Positions 49,401 through 64,000 of a DNA stretch of 64,000 bases are shown piece after piece (position 1 is the first letter of the stretch; every line of letters starts with the position of its first letter). Source of the DNA: Silurus meridionalis. Taxonomy: Eukaryota > Chordata > Actinopteri > Siluriformes > Siluridae. The DNA is taken from positions 14,324,608 through 14,388,607 of the forward strand of contig NC_060886.1 in the NCBI RefSeq assembly GCF_014805685.1. Direction: 5' to 3'. Under the pieces are notes generated by a model. The model did no database searches. It had not been told where the DNA came from and worked only from the letters and a program-made list of their open reading frames with translations. The position numbers and the translations under genes are program-made.

Positions 49401-51930
49401 AACTCCCTGGGAAAAATAACTAAACAACAAAAGCATTTCCATACCTACCTGCATTGGGCTTTTGGGAAAACAGGCGAGTGGGCGGGGCTATGCTTTTAAT
49501 GTAAAGTCGGATTAATGTAAAACATTAACTTCATATTTAGGTTCTTTTTTCTAATTAGTCAAAATGAATTGGAAATGACTATTTTGTCATTATGAAGTGA
49601 ACTTTAACACACCTAATCTTTAATCTATAATATTTCCCCTTGACTCGTGCTGAAGGTAATAAAAAGGGGACTGTACAAAGTACAAAACAGAAAAATATGT
49701 ACGACTCCTAAAATCTTTACATTATTCAAAATGACAGTCTTATTAGAAAAATCACATTTTTGCTAAACATTTTCTATACTATTAGTTTAATTTAGAATAT
49801 TGTCACACCTGTGATTGTAGGTATGAGGCCACAGGCTGCACGGTTCATTTAATAACTTTATAAATAATAAACAAATATTCATTTTTGGACATAAAATAAA
49901 TAGGCTACTGCTCAATACGCTGTACTTCCATGCTAAAGGAGTATCCAGTGGACATGGCTTCCCTTAATGTAATCTACAGAGCTGTAATTTATTAAAAGAT
50001 TATAGTCAATTAAATTGTACCTTTTTTTTTATTATGTATTGTTTTGATAATTGTTTGTATTGTATTGCAACATGTCCAAAAAAGTTTTTGCCAACATTAC
50101 TGTACAGAAAAAATCTTAAACATAAATATTTTTCCTCAAACCAATAAATTATCTTAAAAATTGGCAATGCACTGATGGCAAGCTACATTACATCAAGTCT
50201 GCTATAAATTAATGACTATCACTCAACTTTAGTTTTAAATACAGCTATAGCAAGGCCATGTACACAAGATGCCATAATGGACACATGAGACTCACACATG
50301 CTTTAATGTTAAACAGTGTAAAACCCCCATCATGTGACCTCTGTAAAGCAGACATGATAATTAAACATATAATAATGGATTGTAATACTCAAACGACATA
50401 AGACAGAGATTTTACTCAGAAAGAATGTATATAGGGGATTTCGCAATGATTTAAAGAAAATACTGTATTAAAATTAAGGACTTCATTTAACTATTGCTGT
50501 GATGTCTCATCCTATCAACATTGAACCTGCCATGACAATAGCCATTGATTTCGGCATGGCATTTAAAGAACAATAAACAAACAAACTAACATTACTGGAG
50601 TCAGTGGGAGTCCCAGTGCTGTTATACAAACTAAACACTTTTGGCTCGTCCAGTGAAGTAAGTGGCTCTGAACTAATGAAAATACTACCTGAAAATATTA
50701 TCAACAAACATCTGTTGCCTCTTATATTGTAGATACTTTTCACAGGTATAAAAGTAGAATAATTAGCACAGAATTCTTTGAAATGTCTAATAGTAAATAA
50801 TAGAAATTGGAATTGACAGTAGATTTAAAGATAAAATCAGGAACAACTTTCCAGGAATGGCGATATGACATTTCAGTGCACTTTATTTAACTTAAATAAT
50901 GACAATAATCACCATTCCAGGATGTCAAATAAAGGGGAACCAGCTCCTGCTCCATCCCCAAAACATCATAAACATGCCAATTTCACTTTGCTGAGGATTA
51001 GAGAATGTTTTTCTTCATCTTTCTATCCGTCCACATCGATTTGAGTGTGTTTAACTGAATAATTAAAATCTTAATGAGTTTTTTTTATTACTATTTCAAA
51101 ATGTAGGCACATTACCAAGCTGAATATAATTTGCACAATAATACATGTACAATTCTCCCTATTTAAAGAAACTATGAAACTAGTGTAAGGAATATAAATG
51201 ACCAACAACATGACAAGATACCTTTAAGCTTACTTATATTTATCAAAAAGTACCATTTCCTTTCTGATATATTACAGTCACCAGCAGAGGGCATTATACT
51301 TTCATTTAGATTTTTGTCACAACTTAAACAGAAATGGGAATGGGAATAATCGCATTTTACGCAGTAATATAAAGACAACAAAATATTAATGTATGCATAG
51401 TTTGTGTAAACAGGTAGGTGGGTATGTAAGATTCAGTCTGTATACAGTACATGGTAATATACAGTATACAGTATGTAGTACGTGTTCTGAAGTCTAGAAT
51501 TTTGAGCATGATCGAAACTGCAATGTGAAATAATACCTGAGGCCCTTTTTAAAAGAAATATTGGAGCAGTGGTGCATGAAGTACACCATTCCTCTACATG
51601 AGTTAAAAATACCTACATTTCTACTGCATACAAAAACTACATACAAAACTACTTGCTTTTGACTGTGTTTGAGTACCAATTGTAAAAGTTCAACACCCCA
51701 TTCTCCGGCACATACGTTTTTGTGGAGAGAGTTTTCTATTATATTTTATTTTCCTAGTTGTAATATTTTTATAGCACTAGCACATCATGACAAATTCATT
51801 GCATATTTAACCCATGATACTTGGTAATAAAGATTATTCTTAAAGAGGCACACAGTGAGAGTACTCGTACTCTACTGAAACTCTCGTGAGAACTGCGGGA
51901 CTGTCTCATGACATGTTATCATTAACATCA
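49401..51930. other. Gene-free AT-rich interval
   Basis: No exon, transposon terminus or RNA gene was recognised. Short reading frames here have no family resemblance. Confidence 0.5.
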
Positions 51931-52235
51931 AGTCAAGTCCAGAAGTCAAGAAACTTTTATTGTCATTTCAAACATATATAGCTGATGCAGTACACAGTGA
52001 AACGAGACAACCTTTCTCCAGAACTCTGGTGCTACGTAAAACAACATAGAGCAACATAACAGAACACAGAGCTAAGAACTAAAGTAAGTTGTCTTCACCA
52101 CATAAAGTGCATCGTGTGCAACCAAGTGCAAACAGTGCAAGACAAAGACAGTGCAAACAAACAACACAAGACAGTGTGGGACAAATACACAAAACACAAA
52201 AATAGCCTGACTAGTAAACCTACTTTATAATATGT

Positions 52236-52240
52236 TATTT

Positions 52241-52307
<67 letters not shown>

Positions 52308-52484
52308 TAACTTTATTGTCATTGCATTGTACAGGTACACAGCAACAAAATGGAGTGCAAAATGTAGCAATTGTGCAAAATATAGATAAAGTACAGAAAT
52401 GGTTCTAGGGCTATGGCATTGAAGAGGAATGTGCAGAAGTGAAAGGTTACAAGATTATTATTAAGAAGTTAGCTAAATAAACAG

Positions 52485-52527
<43 letters not shown>

Positions 52528-52865
52528 CATACATACATACATACATACATACACACGTTATATACACAAATGAATGAAATGTTGGGCAGAATGTACAGTA
52601 GGGATACAAAGAGACATAGATACAAATAGTGCGGATGGAATGAGGAGTAAAAAAGATATACTATGTAATATGTACATGTATAGTACTGAGGTTATATACA
52701 GTGTTTTGTTTTGTTTTACAGTGATCTAGCGGTGTAGTGTAGAGTTCAGTAGTGTGATGGTGGATGGAAAAAAGCTGTCCCTGAACCTGCTGGTTCTGGT
52801 GCACAAGTTCATGTATCTCCTTCTTGATAGAAGGAGGTTAAACAGTTTATGACTGGGATGTGAAG
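52236..52865 (+). mobile_element. Inserted repeat fragment with GATA and TA/CA microsatellites
   Basis: It begins with a (GATA)n run (52242-52306), followed by TTATTGTCATTGCATTGTAC. A TA/CATA microsatellite lies at about 52490-52555. The 3' part reads AAAGCTGTCCCTGAACCTG and CTGGTTCTGGTGCACAAG, wording typical of a teleost LINE tail. Because it splits the outer repeat, it arrived later. Confidence 0.65.
52242..52306. repeat. (GATA)n microsatellite
   Basis: About 16 GATA units are read directly. Confidence 0.95.
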
Positions 52866-53504
52866 ATGACAGTACAATGGGCAAAAGAAGGAATTAGAAA
52901 CAATAGTGTACTTGGAAACATGAACACAATGTTTTGCAAAAACAGCATGTAAACAGTATAGCATGATTAAAATAATATGAGTGGTCCTGAAGTGAAATGA
53001 GTATTGGTTGAGTTCAGGTTGTAACAGTTCAGTAACACAGTTTAGTGAGTGTGTAAATCTTGTACAGTTCTGTGTGTTGAGGAGCCTGATGGCTTGAGCG
53101 GAAAAACTGTTGCACAGTCTGGATGTGAGGCCCGAATGCTTCGGAGTAAAGAGTGTGTATGAGGGCTGTGTGGGGTCGTCTACCATCTGTTTACGTATTC
53201 ACTTCAAACTTTATGTTTTACTGAAATATAGTGGAGTAAAAAGTATATCACACTTTAATCGCTTTACTATGGAGTAAAACTTATTTATTCTCTGATAAAG
53301 TTCTACCCAAACTACCTAGAAACTTTTTCTGTACACCAGTAGACTATAAGGCTTTTACTGAACTGGAATCAGCACCAACACATATTAACGGACAATAATC
53401 ATTATTATTCCAACCACAAAAAGCTTTTTTTTTTAACCCTACTTTTGGCCACCACCCAAAATCCAAAAGAATTCACTACAATAGTATGCCACCTATAGTA
53501 CACA

Positions 53505-53708
53505 GTGATTCCGGATGTAACGAATGCGTGGCCTCGACGTCACATCCGGTCCAGTTTCCGCTCTTCCCTGTGCTGGAGGGTGGGGTCGCGCTTTCAGGGG
53601 CAGCCGCTTTTCTCTGATACAGGACTCGAGCTGTGTGCCTTTCAACAAACGATTAATGCACGGAAAAAGATAACACTACGACAGAGGAGAGGGCCGAGAA
53701 AGAGTGTG
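53505..53708 (+). promoter_or_regulatory. Promoter-like region and candidate noncoding first exon (plus strand)
   Basis: GC- and CpG-rich sequence interrupts the AT-rich background. Two CCGGATGT-type ETS words occur: CCGGATGT at about 53512 and its inverse ACATCCGG at about 53541, the second joined to a GACGTCAC CRE-like site. The GC-rich block ends AGAGTGTG before a good donor GTGAGC at 53709. This resembles a housekeeping TATA-less promoter with a 5' UTR exon. No matching coding exon is seen before the window end. Confidence 0.5.
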
Positions 53709-56700
53709 GTGAGCCTTTGTTTTATTTTGCTTTCAAAATCATAATCCTGATCATCATGTTTCTTTAACACAACTGTCTATTTGAACTACGTGACATTGTA
53801 TACTGCTTCGAGGTCCACCCTGTTGAACCGAATATCAGCAAACTTAATAAACAAACAAACAAACAAACAAACTAGAAGCTGGTAACCCGTTCACGCCCCT
53901 AACAGGATCTACTGTCTATTTTATGTTGAAGAGATGAAGGTATGTTGTTCATCATTGCAGACCTGATCATTATTGGACTTTAGAGGCTGCTCTTGGTTTT
54001 AGCTAGTGTTTTTCCTGTCATATGTAAATAGTATGGCAGTGCTAATTATATATTAGCTACTGTGTGGTTAAAGGGTGTACAAACACTTATATAGTCAAGA
54101 GCCATATTTACAGGAAACAATGTAACACAATGGCATTATTAAGCTACCAATCCTCTCAGCATCCTCTGACTTAATTTAAACAAGGCATATGGAAGACATA
54201 AATGACCATTGAGGTGTATCTACATACATACATAAAGTTTGCATGTGTAGCACAAATATGGTAGCTGCACATGACATGTGCAAGCTGCTTTGCCATCTTT
54301 GCATGTTAAGAAAATCAAGTTCAGCGTGGAAATCCTTTTCTCTGTCCACACATTCGCCTCTCTTAACTTTCTTAAGTTTATATAAGTATATTTTATGCCC
54401 TTTCCCCCCCCTCTTATCTCATGTAAGATTAAAACCTTGAAAGGTGAACAGGTTGGCCCATATGCACCTTTATCTAAGAAAAGATCTGTTTGGCTTCCAG
54501 ATCCTGCGAACATTTTACTTCATGTATGAATACATAAATATACGAGTCTACATGCTGTTTCTTTATATGCGCTGTCTTTTTATTTATCGTCGGCAGTTAG
54601 TGTAGTAGAAAAAGGTCATTTGCTGTTCCTCAGGAAATGGTGAGCACTTGTTCTTTATAGACAATAACAATCTAGTGTAAGTGTGCTCTTTTTGTTTGTT
54701 AGTGTACATTCTGTAGACATTTTTAGCTTGCAGGTTTAAGAAATGCTTTTAAAATGTATTGCACTAATAAATACAAATCATCACAAATCTTTGAATGTTA
54801 TTTTAATGAATACTGTCTAATCTTCTGTGGTGTGTAATTTCCAACTTGTGAATTTAGTACATAACCGAACTGGGAGCTCTAAAAGCACCCAGATTACCGT
54901 TTGAGAGTGTGTTGATGTAGAGGAGTGCACTCATGCACAGTCAAACATAGATGACACACACATTTCACATTAGACAACATTTTCAAACAGACCGATAGAT
55001 TATGGGATTGCCCCAACAGGAAACTCAGGTTATGTGCCACTCAAATGACTGCTTTTTTTTTATATACTCAAAAATAAGTGTGTAATGGTGTTTAAAAGAC
55101 TTTTTTGTGTGCCTGAATTATTAAAACATCATTTAGTTTTAAAATGTAAGCATGTCACTTGAGGCACTGCATTAAAATGATCAACTCGGTTGCGCAAAAA
55201 ACATAAGCCTGCTTGAGTGAAAAGCGATTAAGAAAATTAGTGTCATATTGAAGATCGAAGCAAGTTCATTTGAATTCTACAAATTGTGATCAGTCATTCA
55301 CAGCAGCAACATATACATCCTTTTGGAAACTACATGTTGCCTGGCTTTATGTAACTTGTGGGTGTACTCCTGAAAACAAGCACACCCATGCAGGAACCAG
55401 CCCAGCTGTTTTTATTGGCAAAATGCTATCAGTTGTGTTCATCTTAATTTTTTTAGATTGAAACTTTCTGAAGTGGCAACGACCCAGAAAGTTGAACTGA
55501 GCACTACATAGATACTTTTTTTTTTACCAATGCTTTAAACCATAATTTAAGATAGTTACATTAAAACATGTAATAACCCATGTATCACATCTTATTACAG
55601 TTAGTCTTTATTCAGAACCCCCATTTGTATGTTCTGTTCAGGAATGTAGCCTGATCTTCCTATTTGTGCTTTTATTTAACTGCTCTGAAAACCATATAGA
55701 TTGTGTTGGGTGGATTAACATAATAAAATTACATAGTTACATAAGATTTTAATGTCGTACAATAAGATTAAATACACAATGTCTTGCCTTTGTCACCTGG
55801 TCAGTTGTCTATCACAAAAACACTAATCATTGGGGTAGGCTAGCTTGTTATTCCTGAGTCTGTTACCCATAATGTGGGGTCACTGGAACCGACCCAAATA
55901 CATTTTCCACAGCTCTAGCTTGCAAGGTCATTCCATGTGACCAGTGATAATCTAATTGTATGCATTTTCCCATTGTTTCTCCAGATCTGGTTTGCTTCAG
56001 TTTAAGCTTAAGGCTGACTGGAAAAATACAACCACTTCTCTTTTAATGCTCAAAAATGACAGCCAATCTCTTTACTATAACGTTCACTCTGACTTCCACT
56101 TTTTTTTTTTTTTTTCTACAGGTATTTTGTTACATGTCGCAGCATGCAAACTTTGTTCCTTTTCAGTCTTTTGAACCTCATGTGAGGTTCTGCCTCTAGA
56201 AAAGGAAAACTATGAACCTTTTCGTGAGAATTGAGTTTCTCCCACATTCAGTAAATTCATTTCTCTCGATTTTTTTTTTTTCTTGTCAAAATATAGTTGG
56301 TTTCCAATGGCGTGTTAGTCTTGTTTACAGTATAAATTAAGTATTGTCCTATAGCTTGTTTACAATTTCATGTTGTCAGTTCATTCCACTTAGTTGCAGT
56401 CTAACAGAGTTTGTATGATGGTGCATTTCATTGAAGGTTTAGAGATGGTGAGGTTACAGCATGAAATGTGTGAAAGATGATGACGAAACCTTAAATAACG
56501 TCCTCATATTTTCCTCATATTCAAGGCGGCTTTTCTTTTCTTAAAATGTGTATAATTTAGGAAAACGCTTAGTGTCTGCCTGCTACAAGATGATACTTTA
56601 AGACATTTCTGTGACGTTTCAGAATATATAGGTTCGCAAACAAACTGACAACAGGAAAAAATTTTATTGTGCTAAAATAATTGAACAGTGTTATAAAAAT

Positions 56701-56732
56701 GTATTGCTGTATTAACTACATACACTATATAG
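53709..56732. other. Noncoding interval, possibly first intron
   Basis: No coding exon or named repeat was recognised. Pyrimidine-rich runs occur near 56098-56118 and 56268-56282. Confidence 0.4.
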
Positions 56733-57453
56733 ACAGTGCCTGTCAAAAGGTTACATATGCATGTTCCTTTTGTTTCTATGCAATAAACTAGGCAAGTTAA
56801 CTGTGTGAAGATTTACTTTGACCAAACAAACATGTAAATGTATAGAAGTTTACCTTTATGAATAACAGCTTCAAACACTCTTGGCATCAGTTAGTTTCTC
56901 CAAACATTCAGGTGGTTATAGTTATTATAGTTATTTCTAGATATTTTTTTCTCACCATAACATCATTTAGGTCCAGTGACTGGGCAGGACATTCCATGAT
57001 AACGTTCCAGCCGATTGTTTGCTCTCTGAATAACACTGACAGAGCTTGGATGTAAGCTTCAGGTCATTGTTTTGTTTTATAGTAAAGTTGGTTCTAATGA
57101 GCTGCAGTCCAGGCAGAAGTACATGGCATTGATGTATGGAATGGTAACCATGTTGACTCAGTATTGCTTTTACCCCGAATGAGTCTCCAACCATTGAACC
57201 TCCATGTTTGACTGTGGGTATAAGGCAGTTTGGTAACATCAATTCTCCTGTTCTCCCTCTTACATAAGTTCTTCTGTTGAAGCCAGTCACATTTGAACTC
57301 ATCTGTACACAGTGCGTTCTTCCAGTCATTCACTGTCCAATTCTTGTTTGTTTTTGTCTTTTAGCTGGATTGTTGCATATGAGCAAAGGTCACATGCGAG
57401 TGTCTCAAAAACGGTAATAGACTCGGTAGATCCAATCTTTTGACAGGCAGTGT
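56733..57453. mobile_element. Non-autonomous DNA transposon (CAGTGCCTGTCAAAAG ends)
   Basis: CAGTGCCTGTCAAAAG at the left is matched by the inverse of CTTTTGACAGGCAGTG at the right. On the minus strand, fragments such as CTDEFKCDW and TWRFNGW may be remains of a Tc1-type transposase, but no frame is intact. Flanking TA bases are compatible with a Tc1/mariner target. Confidence 0.65.
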
Positions 57454-63579
<6,126 letters not shown>

Positions 63580-63809
63580 GTTGCGGATTATCTTAAAATG
63601 GGCAGGAATCCACAGTGGGACCGAATGTTAAGGAACGTTAGGATTCACATGTAAAACTTTGTTTTCACTAACAAATTCCATCAAATTTTTTAAAACGCAT
63701 TATTGTATTAAAATGATTTGTGTCCAAAATTCTTGGATTTTTAGAACTCGCGTTTCGGAACTCGGGGATTAAGTCTCAGAACGTAAACCCCGGTGAGTTC
63801 TGTGAGACC

Positions 63810-63810
<1 letters not shown>

Positions 63811-63897
<87 letters not shown>
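63811..63897. repeat. (GT)n microsatellite
   Basis: About 86 bp of uninterrupted GT repeat are read directly. Confidence 0.95.
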
Positions 63898-63899
<2 letters not shown>

Positions 63900-64000
63900 A
63901 CAATCATGTGAACGTATTAAAGCCGCAGTAAATTACGTTTGAAAACAGAAGTTTACTATTATAGCAGACAAATGCTATATAAAGAGAATGTAACGGAGAA

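Larger units (their letters stand above)
51931..53190 (+). repeat. LINE-type repeat interrupted by a second repeat
   Basis: The outer repeat matches 47571-47900 from TTTATTGTCATTTCAA to AAACCTACTTTATAATATG (about 52235). It resumes at about 52870 with AACACAATGTTTTGCAAAAA and AACAGCATGTAAACAGTAT, continuing to a segment with TTGAGGAGCCTGATGGCTTG and GGGCTGTGTGGGGTCGTC. The stretch between is a different element. Confidence 0.75.

Overview
The window is vertebrate nuclear DNA, almost certainly from a teleost. It has split genes with GT-AG introns, long AT-rich noncoding stretches, many (CA)n, (TA)n and tetranucleotide microsatellites, and Tc1-like, hAT, L2-like LINE and tRNA-derived SINE copies. 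The SINE and Tc1 types resemble, from memory, those common in ostariophysan fish such as catfishes. There is no operon structure, CRISPR array or prokaryotic signal.

Two protein-coding genes can be read out with confidence, both on the minus strand. (1) 32216-37090 is inhbb, the inhibin/activin beta-B subunit. It has two coding exons with matching splice phases, a signal peptide, a TGF-beta prodomain, a KR processing site and a nine-cysteine mature domain. (2) 39657-46277 is a kelch-repeat protein rebuilt here from seven coding exons. All six splice phases agree and it encodes 414 aa, five clear kelch blades plus a probable sixth at the C-terminus. I do not recognise a gene symbol for it. Its introns and probable 3' UTR have collected Tc1-type elements, including a 1.6 kb dead Tc1 copy. 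CpG-richer stretches at about 48.7-49.2 kb (with a G-quadruplex motif) and 53.5-53.7 kb look like promoters. The first could serve the kelch gene; the second could start a plus-strand gene whose coding part is not visible.

Layout: 1-30.7 kb is a gene-free region downstream of inhbb, the side on which GLI2 lies in mammals. It contains a hAT element with target-site duplication, relic Tc1 copies, a fold-back element inside TA repeats, and a 1.245 kb unit tandemly repeated 2.3 times (14.0-16.9 kb). The core of that unit reads like non-repetitive, possibly regulatory DNA. 30.8-37.4 kb is inhbb with its candidate 3' UTR and upstream region. 37.8-39.6 kb holds a small duplication and microsatellites. 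39.6-46.3 kb is the kelch gene. 46.3-53.5 kb is repeats, including a LINE-type fragment inserted into another. 53.5-64 kb is noncoding, with a short inverted-repeat transposon, a CRE/TATA/MEF2 cluster and large TA/CA microsatellites.

The observations most worth following are the triplicated block at 14.0-16.9 kb, the unnamed kelch gene (late sixth blade, and a 5' splice site lying directly on a 28-nt poly(A) run), the promoter-proximal G-quadruplex, and the nested transposon fragments that give relative insertion order. No wholly new multi-gene system is visible.
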